Positions 1 to 8,881 of a stretch of 64,000 nucleotides of DNA are shown here, in pieces. The stretch's first letter is position 1, and the number at the start of each line of letters is the position of its first letter. The notes under the pieces are model-generated. The model was not told the DNA's origin. It was given only the letters and a program-made list of their open reading frames with translations, and did no database searches. Source of the stretch: an uncultured Spartobacteria bacterium (GTDB lineage: Bacteria; Verrucomicrobiota; Verrucomicrobiia; Chthoniobacterales; Chthoniobacteraceae); contig CAIURC010000114.1 of the NCBI GenBank assembly GCA_903901425.1, forward strand, positions 54,273 to 118,272, written 5' to 3'. A program made the position numbers and the translations under genes.

Positions 1-2278
1 GCGGCGGTTCGTTGAGAAGTTTCCGCAACACCCATGCGCCGCGTTCGACGGGGTTGGTCCGTTCTCCATTGCTACCCATGGCCATGATGGCCGCCATGCC
101 CAGAAGACCGCCCCGCGGAGAATCGGGCGGGATCGGCACGGGCCGGAACGTGTCTCCGGAAACGCCGGGAATCTCGTAGTAGTTGGCCAGCAGCCCGTTC
201 ACCGCCGCGTAGTCGGCTTTGAGCAGGTCAGTCAGCGGGCGGTTTTCCTGAAGCAGAAGCCCGAAGGTTTCAAACACCTCCTGACGGGCAGCCGCTTTCG
301 CCACGTCGTCAAACCGCGGATGCAGTTTGAGGCTGAACTGGAAAAGATCCAGCCGGTCCAGCGACAGCCACTGCGTCAGAAAAGGTTTGGTGAAATTCTG
401 GGACCGCGGATCTTCAAGGAGTCGGGTGGTTTCGCGTGACAAGACCTCCGGTTTCAGCAGTGCCCCGGTTTGCCCGTGCGTGGTCAAGATTTCGTCCGGC
501 GGACCGCCCCAGAGAAAATAGGCAAGGCGCACGGCGAGTTCCCGGCCCGTGAGGAGGCGGTGCTGTTCGCCGGCATCCGGTTCCGAACGGTACAGGAACT
601 GGGGCGAACTCAGAACCGAGGAAAGCGCTGTGGCAAGCGCTTTGGGGTGCTTGTCTCCCGTGGCAATCCGGCTCCTGTAAATCGCCAGAAGCCGGTCGGC
701 TTCCTCCGGGCCTGGGTCCGCACCGCGGTAGGCCAGCTTCGCGAACCGCCCGAGTCCCGCCCTGAGTCGTTCCGGGTCCACAGAGACCGTTTTCTCTTCC
801 AACGGCAGGTCCAAGGCGCGAATGCCCGAGGCTGCCCCTGCGAATGCTGGGGGCTGGCGTTCAATCTCAAGCCAGTCAATCCAAAGCGCCGGTTCCGGCC
901 CGAACCCGTTCCGGGCGCGCTCCTTATGAAAAAGCGTTTGGTAAAGTTGGGAAACCGAGGTGCCGCGCTCCCTGAAAATCAGGTGCCGGTGGCCGCGTTC
1001 CATGTTGGAGCGCGTGACGGTATACGGGATCTCGATCACCTGCGGTTCCTCGAGGGATCCGGTGATGTGGTGGACGCTCAACGCCGGCGCCGGTGCTCCG
1101 AATCCCGATTTGAGGGTGAACTCCAGAAACCGCCGCTCGGCCGGTGCAGTCGGTGCCGCGCCCACACGGGCTCGGACGATGTATTCGCCCGGCGGAAAAT
1201 CCGGCGGAATCGAGAGCCGGATTTCAGACCTGAAACTGGTTCCGCCAAAAATGCCGTTTCCATTCGGGATGGCCAGATACGCGCCGGAATCCAGTTTCGG
1301 CAGTGTGAGGTAGTGCGCATCGTAGAGGCGGAAAAACTGGTCGTTGATGCACCGGTAGATGAGGGCCGGGTTGATTTCCGCGTCCTGCTTGAAGCCGAAC
1401 TGAACCGGGCTGGGCGCACCCGGAATTTTTCTCCAGTGATAGCGGAGCGCGTCGGGCGTGGCCGCGATTTTGCGGAGCCCGGCGACGAGTTCCGCGTTCT
1501 CCGGGGCCTCGGCTGCTGCATCCACGGCGGCATTCCAGGCGAGGCCGTTCTCGATGTCCTTGATGGCTTCTGCGTTGCGCTTCAGAAACACGGGGTGCTC
1601 GGATTCCGGCTCGGACCGGTGTTTTTTTGAGACGAACGGCTGTGAATGTTTTCGGAAGGATTCCAGCAGAGCGTCCTCGGAAAGGGCCTCGTAGGTTTCG
1701 ATCTGGTTGCTCGTCAGGAAAAGTCGGGCTCCGGCGGTGTCAAACCCGTTCGGGACGGAGTCGGCTGGCAGCTCGCTGACGTCCATTTCGACGCCGAGAA
1801 GATCCCGCAGCGTGTTCCGGTATTCGCGCCGGTTGAGTCTCCGCAACGCAATGACTCCCTTCTGGTCTCCCAGCGCCTTCCGCGCGGAAACCATGGTCAG
1901 CGAAAGCTCCTCCAAAAAGTCCGTCTTCTGATGCGGATCAGGCTGGGGTTCGTCGTCCGGCGGCATTTCCCCGGCGTTCATTGCGTTGAGAATTTTCTGC
2001 CAGCGTTCAGCTGTCTGGACGTCTGCAATCGAAATCGGCAGATCGTCCACCCGGAACTTGCCTTTCTGTTTTTCCGCACCGTGGCATTTCTGGCAGTGCT
2101 CCTCTAAAAGCGGGCGGAGTTTGGCGGAGACAGGAACCGCCCGCGGACCCGCGGGTTCGGATGGGCTCGATTTCTGTGCGGCCTGACTCGGTGCGGCCGC
2201 GAGGAAGGAAAGAAAAAGGCCTGCAGCAGTTCCGCAGGAGGAGAGGGTTCTGGTGGAAAACAAGGCTCTGGGGAGCAT
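1..2278 (-). CDS. DUF1592-family (planctomycete-type cytochrome) secreted protein, partial
   Basis: The C-terminus is cut off by the window start; about 759 residues are visible. An N-terminal signal peptide (Leu/Ala-rich, ending near Ala-Gln-Ala-Ala) is followed by a heme c motif, Cys62-x-x-Cys65-His66. Next come a DUF1587-like block (RRLNRREYRNTLRDLLG), a long middle region that may carry a carbohydrate-binding-like fold, a DUF1595/DUF1592 block (SSPQFLYR, then LAYFLWGGPPDE), and a DUF1588 block (RGGLLGMAA...SNGERTNPVERG) right at the window edge. These multi-domain proteins are abundant in Planctomycetes and Verrucomicrobia and are thought to be periplasmic, possibly redox enzymes for polysaccharide use, but their reaction is not established. 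The ATG at 2278 gives a proper signal peptide. The gene lies 38 bases downstream of the anti-sigma candidate on the same strand, so co-transcription is likely. Confidence 0.88.
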   Translation of the reverse strand, partial: MLPRALFSTRTLSSCGTAAGLFLSFLAAAPSQAAQKSSPSEPAGPRAVPVSAKLRPLLEEHCQKCHGAEKQKGKFRVDDLPISIADVQTAERWQKILNAMNAGEMPPDDEPQPDPHQKTDFLEELSLTMVSARKALGDQKGVIALRRLNRREYRNTLRDLLGVEMDVSELPADSVPNGFDTAGARLFLTSNQIETYEALSEDALLESFRKHSQPFVSKKHRSEPESEHPVFLKRNAEAIKDIENGLAWNAAVDAAAEAPENAELVAGLRKIAATPDALRYHWRKIPGAPSPVQFGFKQDAEINPALIYRCINDQFFRLYDAHYLTLPKLDSGAYLAIPNGNGIFGGTSFRSEIRLSIPPDFPPGEYIVRARVGAAPTAPAERRFLEFTLKSGFGAPAPALSVHHITGSLEEPQVIEIPYTVTRSNMERGHRHLIFRERGTSVSQLYQTLFHKERARNGFGPEPALWIDWLEIERQPPAFAGAASGIRALDLPLEEKTVSVDPERLRAGLGRFAKLAYRGADPGPEEADRLLAIYRSRIATGDKHPKALATALSSVLSSPQFLYRSEPDAGEQHRLLTGRELAVRLAYFLWGGPPDEILTTHGQTGALLKPEVLSRETTRLLEDPRSQNFTKPFLTQWLSLDRLDLFQFSLKLHPRFDDVAKAAARQEVFETFGLLLQENRPLTDLLKADYAAVNGLLANYYEIPGVSGDTFRPVPIPPDSPRGGLLGMAAIMAMGSNGERTNPVERGAWVLRKLLNEPP

Positions 2279-2316
2279 GGGATAGGGAACGGTCCTGTGT
2301 CTGGTGGTCAGGGGAT

Positions 2317-3264
2317 TCAGTAGACGTGGCGGCCGATGGAGACCCGGACATCGTCCACGACATGACCATCGAAGGTGAGCCGGCGCTGCTGGAGTGTCGC
2401 ATGGGCCATGCTGCACTGGACCACGATGAAACGGGTGTCAGCGGGAAGCCTCAGGTCGCAGGAAACCTTTTCCCAAGTGTCTTGGTTCCGGTCCATCCCG
2501 CGGTGGTTTTGGCGCGCCATCGTGGCCGGAGTTACGCCGGTCACAATCTCGCGCAGGGTTTCACGGCTTGGCGGGTTCGGGCCGGGAAACGCCATGACGG
2601 AGATCGCGAAGTTGTAGGATTCGCTCTCGGGAAAAGCGATCGCGTTGAACTGCGCGGAGGCTTGGATTACGGCCTTGCCTTCCGCAATCAGAGCGCGGTG
2701 TGCATGGAGATCCACCACCCGGTAGAGTTCGCCCACGCAGCTGGTGGATTTGTGGTCGTTCTGATTGTTCGCAGCAATCCAGCGGTACATTTTGCGTCCG
2801 GAGGCGGGCCGGATTTTCTGCCAGGAATCCACCAACTCGCCGTAGTCGCCCACCCAGCCTGTCTCGCCGTTGGGGAGTCCAGTGGTGGCCGGGGCCGGAA
2901 TCGACTCAAAGCTCTCCCTAAAAATGGGAGCCACAGCCGAAAAAAGCGGGGCCACATACGTCAGGGCTGTGGCGCTTCCAATCCCGCCCAGAAGCAGGCC
3001 CGCGGCCGCCGCAGCGATCGGACGCCAGCGGAACCAGGGGTTCGACGGGGCCGGCCCGGAAAGAAACCCGGGAGTGGCAGGCAGCTTGGACGCATGGGTT
3101 TCCGCCCATGCTTCAAGGCCGACTTCCAACGCCACAAGATCCAGGTATTCGGACCGGAGCGCCGGATCCGATTCCATCGCGGCTTCAAGCGTTGCGGATT
3201 CCTCGGCGGACAATGTCCCGTCGATGTGCTTCCGGAGAAGTTCTTGGAAGTGTGTGGAGTTCAT
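2317..3264 (-). CDS. FecR-like membrane anti-sigma factor candidate
   Basis: This 315-residue protein starts inside the end of the sigma factor gene (4-base overlap), the classic arrangement for a sigma/anti-sigma pair. Residues 1-80 form an acidic helical region (LLRKHIDGTLSAEESATLEA) like the cytoplasmic part of FecR/anti-sigma proteins in this group. One membrane segment lies near residues 85-110 (Ala/Gly/Leu-rich). The remaining 200 residues would be periplasmic and contain a LamG/concanavalin-like beta-rich region without clear catalytic residues. There is no zinc-binding His/Cys motif, so it is not a ZAS-type anti-sigma. Binding to the neighbouring sigma factor is inferred from position only. 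Confidence 0.75.
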   Translation of the reverse strand: MNSTHFQELLRKHIDGTLSAEESATLEAAMESDPALRSEYLDLVALEVGLEAWAETHASKLPATPGFLSGPAPSNPWFRWRPIAAAAAGLLLGGIGSATALTYVAPLFSAVAPIFRESFESIPAPATTGLPNGETGWVGDYGELVDSWQKIRPASGRKMYRWIAANNQNDHKSTSCVGELYRVVDLHAHRALIAEGKAVIQASAQFNAIAFPESESYNFAISVMAFPGPNPPSRETLREIVTGVTPATMARQNHRGMDRNQDTWEKVSCDLRLPADTRFIVVQCSMAHATLQQRRLTFDGHVVDDVRVSIGRHVY

Positions 3265-3812
3265 GCGCGTTCTTTGTCAGCCAGAGTGCGCCGGGTGCAT
3301 TCCAGCAGCAGTTGCCGCAGCCGGTGCAGGATCTTGTAGAGCGCCATCGGAGTCTGTGAACGCCGCAGCGCAATCTCGTCAATCCGGTTGCCTTTGGTGT
3401 ACGCGGACAGCAGGAGGTCCCGCTGTGCGTCCGGCAGTTTCCGCAGACAGGTTTCCAACGCCTCCCTCTGCCTCTGGTGGCGGCTCTCGCGTTCCTCGGC
3501 CTCCTCGGCAAGTTTCAGCAGAAGCTCGTCGTTGAACACGTGGCGGTCCCGGGAACGGTCCCGGAAAAACGAGAGCGCCTTGAGCCTCGCGATTCCGAAC
3601 GCCCATGCCCGGAAATCGCGGGTGACATCAAACAGGGAAAACTTCTGCCAGAGCACCATCGCCACCTCCTGCTGCACCTCATCGGCGTCAGCGGTTGAGG
3701 GAACCAGAGACCGGATAAAGGTGCGGATGGAGGTCTGGTGCGTCCGGTAGAACCAGTCGAACTGGGCGCGGAGTTCTTCTTCCGGAGAGGCCTGGGGACT
3801 TGGGGGCTCCAT
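3261..3812 (-). CDS. ECF RNA polymerase sigma factor (Rhodopirellula/Verrucomicrobium type)
   Basis: A sigma-70 family extracytoplasmic function factor of about 183 residues from the ATG at 3812. An in-frame ATG at 3929 would add 39 residues with no family resemblance. Region 2 is visible as the stretch from FDWFYRTHQ through DEVQQEVAMVLWQKF to FRAWAFGIARLKAL, including the usual acidic DEVQQE helix and the W/F-rich promoter-melting segment. Region 4 follows (LPDAQRDLLLSAY, then an IDEIALRRSQTPMALYKILHR helix-turn-helix). This matches the ECF subfamily common in Planctomycetes and Verrucomicrobia. It overlaps the anti-sigma gene by 4 bases and probably controls the DUF1592 gene downstream. 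Confidence 0.88.
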   Translation of the reverse strand: MEPPSPQASPEEELRAQFDWFYRTHQTSIRTFIRSLVPSTADADEVQQEVAMVLWQKFSLFDVTRDFRAWAFGIARLKALSFFRDRSRDRHVFNDELLLKLAEEAEERESRHQRQREALETCLRKLPDAQRDLLLSAYTKGNRIDEIALRRSQTPMALYKILHRLRQLLLECTRRTLADKERA

Positions 3813-3938
3813 GGTGACGGGGTCGGTATCTACCAACCCCGTTTGGATGCCCCGTTTTAGAATGAAAAGCGAGCCCGTTGTCCGGGTCAGGCTTTCCAGA
3901 AAACCGCCGTGGGCAAGGCAGGGAGTCATGGGGTTCGA

Positions 3939-4724
3939 TCAGCGGACCTTCCAGATCCGGACATCGTCAATCCATGCGGTACTCAGGAACCCGAAACTCA
4001 GCCAGCGTTTGACCGGGTGTGCAAAGCCCTCCGATTTGAGCTCTCCAATCGACTTTCCGTCGACTGACACGCGCAGGACATCCTTGTCGACGGCCAGCAG
4101 AAGGTCGTGCCACTCGGTGTCGCTGGCCCATGAAAAACTGAACTCCTTTGTTTTCAGAAGGGCAACAATGTCGTCGGGAACCTTGCCAGTGGCTTTCCGG
4201 CCCTCCTCGGATCGGTTTTTGACCTCCAGACTCATGGAGCCGGTTTTCGAGTCCTTGAGCATGATGGAGCCGGGCTTGGCGGTGATGAATGCATAGCCGA
4301 GGTGACCGGCATGGACGGTCTTGCACTCCCGGTCCACGAAGCCCACCTGGAGGCGTTCGTCCGGATTTAGCCCGGGTAGCTTGAACCGGAGCGAGACTGC
4401 ACCGTCCTGAAAGCCCGCATCGTGGTGAATGTGAGCCCCGTGGCCCGCTTCCTTGGTGGCGGAGGCCACCTTGAGAATGCCCTGGTCGAGGTCCGCCTGT
4501 TTGATCTGCGGCACGCGGTCTGCCGTCGCGCTTTCCCATCCGTTCCCGATCGCCTTGAGGCCGTTGCCGGTTTCCTCGCGGTCGAATGAGTCCTCAAAAA
4601 TGAGGGTCGCGTTTTTCTTGTACCATCCGGCGTCCTGCACCGGTTCAGCGGCTTTCAAGGCCGCGTTGAAAAGAAGTGCTGAAATCGAGGTGGCAACGGC
4701 TGCTGCGTGTCGGGGGAGAGACAT
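3939..4724 (-). CDS. Secreted LamG-like/DUF1080-like protein of unknown function
   Basis: About 261 residues from the ATG at 4724, which gives a signal peptide (MSLPRHAAAVATSISALLF... ending Leu-Lys-Ala-Ala). A longer frame from 4796 would place that peptide internally. The mature part is beta-rich with the pattern of concanavalin-type lectin domains: FEDSFDREETGNGL near the start, then alternating strands, ending WIDDVRIWKVR, the usual close of LamG/DUF1080-type sugar-binding folds. No catalytic residues can be assigned. It lies just upstream of the sigma factor gene on the same strand and may be co-transcribed with it. Binding of polysaccharide is only a guess from the fold. Confidence 0.65.
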   Translation of the reverse strand: MSLPRHAAAVATSISALLFNAALKAAEPVQDAGWYKKNATLIFEDSFDREETGNGLKAIGNGWESATADRVPQIKQADLDQGILKVASATKEAGHGAHIHHDAGFQDGAVSLRFKLPGLNPDERLQVGFVDRECKTVHAGHLGYAFITAKPGSIMLKDSKTGSMSLEVKNRSEEGRKATGKVPDDIVALLKTKEFSFSWASDTEWHDLLLAVDKDVLRVSVDGKSIGELKSEGFAHPVKRWLSFGFLSTAWIDDVRIWKVR

Positions 4725-4870
4725 TTTTTTGAGGGAGGGTTTCACTTCATATTTCCAGCCGAACCACCGGTTTGCCGGAAAATCTTGGGCCACCAACGAA
4801 AACCGCGTTTTGAATCCTGCCTTGGGCGAACCGTGAATCGGGGGCTTCCAAAGCAGGGTGCCCGACGGGC

Positions 4871-6022
4871 TTAAACCGGGGCGATGGAGGCAAAGCGCGC
4901 GTTCCAGCGGAGGCCGAGTCCCGGGGTCTGTGGAACGCGGTAGGCTCCGTCCTGAATCTGGAGCGGTTCCTCAAGGAAAGCGTTGGCCATGCTCAGGACG
5001 TTGGGGTTGAACTCGCAAAGCTGGCAGTTGGCTGTGCCAGCGGCAAAATGAAGCGCGGCAGCGATTTGGGGGCCCATGGCTATGCTCAGATGCGGCACCA
5101 CCAAGTGCGGCGTGGATGCCGCGATCCGGATGGATCCCGTGATTCCGCACCGGCCAATGTCCGGTTGGAAAACGCGGGCAATCGGGAGGAACGGCGCAAA
5201 TTCCAGCGGGGTTCGGTAGCTTTCACCGAGAGCGATGGGAGTCTGGATGGAAGCCGCCAGCCGGGCATGGGCGTCGACTTCCTCCGGGTAAAGCGGGCAT
5301 TCCAGCCAGCGCGCCTTGCGGGAATCGAGTTGCCGCGCCATCTCCACGGCGCGGTCCGGCGGCAGGTGCCAGAGCGCGTCCACGGCGAATTCAAGGGACT
5401 CGCCAAGTAGGTCAGCCGTGGCCAGCAGTTCGTTCCAGTCGGATTCGAAGTAGAGTTTGACCATGCCGAATCCCTGGTCCGCAAACCGCCGGGCAAACTC
5501 AGCCCGTTCCGCAGGCGTATTGCCGGTGGCTCCGCTCAAGTAGGCGGGGATGGCAGTGGCCGGGTTTTCCGCGATCAACGCGGACACGGGTTTGCCCTGC
5601 AGGAGACCGGCAAGGTCCCAGAGAGCGATGTCTGCTCCGCTCATGGCGTCGACCATGAATCCTCCGGAATGACCGCGGACCCGCATGGTGGCGTACATGC
5701 GGTCCCAAAGCTGGGCGATGCCCGCCGGGGTGCCGTCAAACTCCTGGCCTTCAAGGGCCGGCCGGAGCAGGTGTTCAACGATGGTGCAGGCCACTTCCGG
5801 GGCGAGCGGTGCCTGCGCTTCCCCCCAACCCACCAGCCCGCTGGAAAGCTCAATCCGCACCAGTGCCGTCTCGAAGTGAACTGAGTACAAAACCGGGTAG
5901 GCGGTGGACCACCGGTAGTTCCCGGTTCCCGATAGCACGGTGGGCGAACCCGCGGTGCCTTTGGCGGTGGCAAGGTCCCGGGGAATCCGGATCGGAATGG
6001 CAGTTACGGATTGAATGCGCAT
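4871..6022 (-). CDS. Enolase-superfamily (mandelate racemase/muconate lactonizing type) dehydratase
   Basis: A 383-residue enolase-superfamily enzyme, probably removing water from a sugar acid. The N-terminal capping domain (residues 1-130) is followed by the beta/alpha barrel. Visible catalytic elements are the Lys in GFGMVKLYFE at the end of the second barrel strand, three metal ligands in AVDALW (Asp), WLECPLYPEE (Glu) and ALGESYR (Glu), and the Asp-His pair in FQPDIGRCG and VPHLSIAMG. The second-strand motif is Lys-x-Tyr rather than Lys-x-Lys. The gene is last in a minus-strand run after a DapA-family aldolase and an MFS transporter (10-base gap), the usual context for import, dehydration and aldol cleavage of hexonates or related acids. 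Substrate is unknown. Confidence 0.85.
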   Translation of the reverse strand: MRIQSVTAIPIRIPRDLATAKGTAGSPTVLSGTGNYRWSTAYPVLYSVHFETALVRIELSSGLVGWGEAQAPLAPEVACTIVEHLLRPALEGQEFDGTPAGIAQLWDRMYATMRVRGHSGGFMVDAMSGADIALWDLAGLLQGKPVSALIAENPATAIPAYLSGATGNTPAERAEFARRFADQGFGMVKLYFESDWNELLATADLLGESLEFAVDALWHLPPDRAVEMARQLDSRKARWLECPLYPEEVDAHARLAASIQTPIALGESYRTPLEFAPFLPIARVFQPDIGRCGITGSIRIAASTPHLVVPHLSIAMGPQIAAALHFAAGTANCQLCEFNPNVLSMANAFLEEPLQIQDGAYRVPQTPGLGLRWNARFASIAPV

Positions 6023-6032
6023 GGGGAAAGCG

Positions 6033-7316
6033 TCAGGGAACGATTGTTCTCAATGCGGCTCTTGGCCCGTCGATGTCCCCGGCCGGAATCGGGCATCGGA
6101 CCAGACGTCGCATGAGCAGGAAAGAGAGCGGATGCAGGACGCTCATGAGCAGGAAAACGCTCTCATAGCCGAAGTTCTGAATGAGCCGGCCCGTGAGCCA
6201 TGTGAACAGCGTGCCTCCGAGTCCGGTGCCGAAGGCGAGGATGCCGGAAACGCTTCCAACGAGTTGCCTGGGAAAGACGTCGTTGGTGAGTGTGGCCTGG
6301 TTGGTTTTCCATGCCATGTGCGCAAAGGTCACTGTGCAGATGAGTCCGAGGGTGAGCAGGCGGGACTGGGCATGGTTGACCCACAAAGACAGCGGCATCA
6401 GGGCTGCGCAGGGGAGCATGACCCGGAGCCGGGCCGCCAGCGGGGCGCTTCCAGAAGCCACCAGCCGGCCGCTGCACCATCCGCCAAAGACCGCACCGAG
6501 GTCGGCGGCAAGGTAGGGCATCCAAGCCAGCATCCCCATCTCGGCCATGGTGAAACCGCGCTGGTCCACCAAATATTTTGGAAGCCAGAAAAGGTAAAAC
6601 CACCAGACCGGGTCGGAAAGAAACCGCGCAAGGAGCAGCCCGAGCGTCTGCGGATGCTTGAGCGTGGCGAGCCATTGCGCCTTTCCTGGACGCGCTGCCG
6701 GTGGTTCTGCACAGACCACGGCCCGTTCCGCTTCCGTGATCCACGGATGCCGTTCCGGGGGATGGTAGAGCAGCAGCCAGAGGGCGAGCCATGCGAACCC
6801 GAGAGCGCCGGTGGCCAGAAAAGCGGTCTGCCATCCGAACGCCGCATGGAGCCAGGTGATGGCCGGCGGGGCAATGATGGCTCCGATGGCCGCACCGCCT
6901 TGGATGAGTCCGTGGACCAGGGCGCGTTCCTTGGGGGGGTACCATTCCGACACCGCCTTGAACGCAGCCATGAAGTTGCCCGATTCACCCATCCCAAGCA
7001 GAAACCGGAGCAGACCAAGAGACCATGGGCCGCGGGCGAGCGCATGTGCCATGTTGGCAATGGACCACCAAACCATGAAGACGCTCAGGGCGGCCCGGGT
7101 TCCCCAGCGGTCCACCAGAAGGCCTGAACCCACGTACATCACCGTGTACGAAGCCAGAAAAGCCGTCAGGATGTTGGAATACTCCACCGGCGAGATGCCC
7201 AGTTCCGCCGTGATGACCGGCGAAAGCACCGAGAGCGTCTGCCGGTCAATGTAATTGATGACCGTCGACAGCAGTAGAAGGCCCGCAATCCACCAACGCA
7301 GATTTGGGACACGCAT
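6033..7316 (-). CDS. MFS transporter, anion:cation symporter (hexuronate/sugar-acid) type
   Basis: A 427-residue inner membrane protein with about 12 hydrophobic segments. The first helix ends in VINYIDRQTLSVLSP, the Tyr-x-Asp-Arg signature of the ACS family that includes ExuT, GudP and DgoT transporters for hexuronates, glucarate and galactonate. The loop between helices 2 and 3 has the MFS motif (GLLVDRWGTR). Helix 4 carries GMGESGNFMAAFKAVSEWYPPKERA, again typical of ACS members. It sits 10-11 bases from both neighbours, between the aldolase and the dehydratase, so it most likely imports the acidic sugar those enzymes break down. Confidence 0.88.
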   Translation of the reverse strand: MRVPNLRWWIAGLLLLSTVINYIDRQTLSVLSPVITAELGISPVEYSNILTAFLASYTVMYVGSGLLVDRWGTRAALSVFMVWWSIANMAHALARGPWSLGLLRFLLGMGESGNFMAAFKAVSEWYPPKERALVHGLIQGGAAIGAIIAPPAITWLHAAFGWQTAFLATGALGFAWLALWLLLYHPPERHPWITEAERAVVCAEPPAARPGKAQWLATLKHPQTLGLLLARFLSDPVWWFYLFWLPKYLVDQRGFTMAEMGMLAWMPYLAADLGAVFGGWCSGRLVASGSAPLAARLRVMLPCAALMPLSLWVNHAQSRLLTLGLICTVTFAHMAWKTNQATLTNDVFPRQLVGSVSGILAFGTGLGGTLFTWLTGRLIQNFGYESVFLLMSVLHPLSFLLMRRLVRCPIPAGDIDGPRAALRTIVP

Positions 7317-7327
7317 GGGGCCGAGGA

Positions 7328-8221
7328 TCAGAGGCCGTCTGCCAGTGCCCGCAGATGTGCCAGTTCTGCCACGCTCTCAGGCTCCAGCGCCGCAGTTGGG
7401 TGCCGGACGTGCGCGGATGCGATTACCCCTGCCGCCACCAAGTTGTGTTTCTGGGCCGAAACACCCAGTCCCGGCTGCAGTTCAAATCGCAGCAGCGGCA
7501 GGATCCGGTTGAACACGGCCCAAGCTTCCCGGGTCCGGCCGGCTTCCAAGTGGTTCCAGATCTCCACCAAATCGCGTGTCCGGTCGCTTCCGGGCATCTG
7601 GCCGCGGGCGCCCCGCTGCCATTCCTCGATGAAGAACTGGCAGTTCAAGCCGCCGAATAGGGTGAGGGAATCGCCGGCCAGGCGGGCGAGGGCGGAGATT
7701 TTGGGGGCGGTAGCCGGGGCCTCCACCTTGACATATTTGACGTGCTCAATCTCGCGGCCCATCCGGGCAAGAAGCGGGGCGGGCATGGCGACCTGGGTCA
7801 TGAGCGGGGCGTCCTGGACCATGATGGGGATCTGGACGGCTTTCGAAATGGCGCCGAAGTAGTGGAGCAATCCTTCGCCATCGGTCTTCAAAAAGTAGGG
7901 GGGTAGAACCATCAGACAGTCGGCGCCCAGGTCCTGAAGCTCCCGGCTCAGTTCCACTGCGGCATCGGTCCCGGTGTGCCCGCTGGACGCCACCAGCGGA
8001 ACCCGCCCATTGACCCGGGCGGAAATCCTGCGCATGAGTTGGATTCGTTCCTGTCCGGACAGGGTGTATCCTTCGCTCGCGTTTCCAAACAGGCCGAGGC
8101 CGTGTGCGCCCTGTTCGAGCAGATGGTCCACCAACCGGTCCTGGCTCTCGTAATCAATCGAGCCGTCCGGGTGGAAGGGGGTGTTGACAATGGGGTAGAT
8201 GCCGGAAAGGGAGGTTTTCAA
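7328..8221 (-). CDS. DapA-family aldolase/lyase, probable 2-keto-3-deoxy acid aldolase
   Basis: A 297-residue class I aldolase of the dihydrodipicolinate synthase/N-acetylneuraminate lyase family. The beta/alpha barrel begins GIYPIVNTPFHPDGSIDY. The substrate carboxylate-binding loop is GNASEGYTLSGQER, in place of the GTTGE loop of true DapA. The Schiff-base lysine is Lys165 in HVKYVKVEAP. It is the first gene of the minus-strand operon with the MFS transporter and the enolase-superfamily dehydratase, so cleavage of a 2-keto-3-deoxy sugar acid to pyruvate and an aldehyde is more likely than lysine biosynthesis. The altered carboxylate loop supports that view. Confidence 0.83.
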   Translation of the reverse strand: MKTSLSGIYPIVNTPFHPDGSIDYESQDRLVDHLLEQGAHGLGLFGNASEGYTLSGQERIQLMRRISARVNGRVPLVASSGHTGTDAAVELSRELQDLGADCLMVLPPYFLKTDGEGLLHYFGAISKAVQIPIMVQDAPLMTQVAMPAPLLARMGREIEHVKYVKVEAPATAPKISALARLAGDSLTLFGGLNCQFFIEEWQRGARGQMPGSDRTRDLVEIWNHLEAGRTREAWAVFNRILPLLRFELQPGLGVSAQKHNLVAAGVIASAHVRHPTAALEPESVAELAHLRALADGL

Positions 8222-8292
8222 GGGAAACAGGGTGGGGTTTGATGGGGGTTAATTCGTCTTTCCAAACGGGGTCCGCAGTTGCCGGAAAATTT

Positions 8293-8766
8293 TTAGGCGC
8301 CGGTTCCGGGAAAAATCGACTCCACCGCTTGGGTGCGGAAATCGAAGATCTCCTCAAGTTGTCTGCGGACAAAGAGGAGATGCGCCGGTTCGCTCAGCCA
8401 ACCCAGCGGGAGTTTGTAGGTGACCCGGTCTTCGATCTCAACTTTGCCGGGTCCGGCCGGCCGGAACCAATGTTCATGGTGCCAGATGGCGTAGGGACCC
8501 ACGCGCTGTTCGTCCACGAAGTAAAGCAGGGGTTCGACATGGGTGATCTCCGTGAGCCAGGTCAGAGGCAGTCCGGCAATGGGGCGGACCCGGTACTCGA
8601 TCATAAGCCCGGAATGAATCTGTTTGGGCAGGTCTGGAGTGACGACTTGGAAATCCAGCGATTGCGGGGTGATCCGGCTGAGGTTGCGCGGATTGGAAAA
8701 GAAGTCCCAGGCGGTTTCCGGGCTGGCATGGATGATCTGGCGGCAGTGCAGGGTGTGGATCGGCAT
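8293..8766 (-). CDS. SRPBCC (START-like) family protein
   Basis: About 157 residues from the ATG at 8766. The upstream in-frame extension has no family resemblance and would run back into leuC. The protein shows the SRPBCC helix-grip fold pattern: HTLHCRQIIHASPETAWDFFSNPRNLSRITP at the N-terminus, a strand series including GLMIEYRVRPIAGLPLTWLTEIT, an EHWF strand, and a C-terminal helix (LLFVRRQLEEIFDFRTQAVESIF). Members bind hydrophobic ligands and are often annotated as cyclases or dehydrases, but no function can be assigned here. It is divergent from leuC, with 115 bases between the starts. Confidence 0.82.
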   Translation of the reverse strand: MPIHTLHCRQIIHASPETAWDFFSNPRNLSRITPQSLDFQVVTPDLPKQIHSGLMIEYRVRPIAGLPLTWLTEITHVEPLLYFVDEQRVGPYAIWHHEHWFRPAGPGKVEIEDRVTYKLPLGWLSEPAHLLFVRRQLEEIFDFRTQAVESIFPGTGA

Positions 8767-8881
8767 GGTGCGGTAAAGGCCAGTGTTCCAAAAGAATCGG
8801 GCCAAGGCCATGTTCCCGTGAATTCCAGGCAGAGGATTCCGATTGCATCCCCCGGAAACCCCATGGGAGGATGACGGGCTT

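Noticed and set aside
470..1630. 386-codon open frame on the plus strand
   Set aside because: It is the antisense shadow of the DUF1592-family gene, whose heme motif and conserved blocks are clear on the minus strand.
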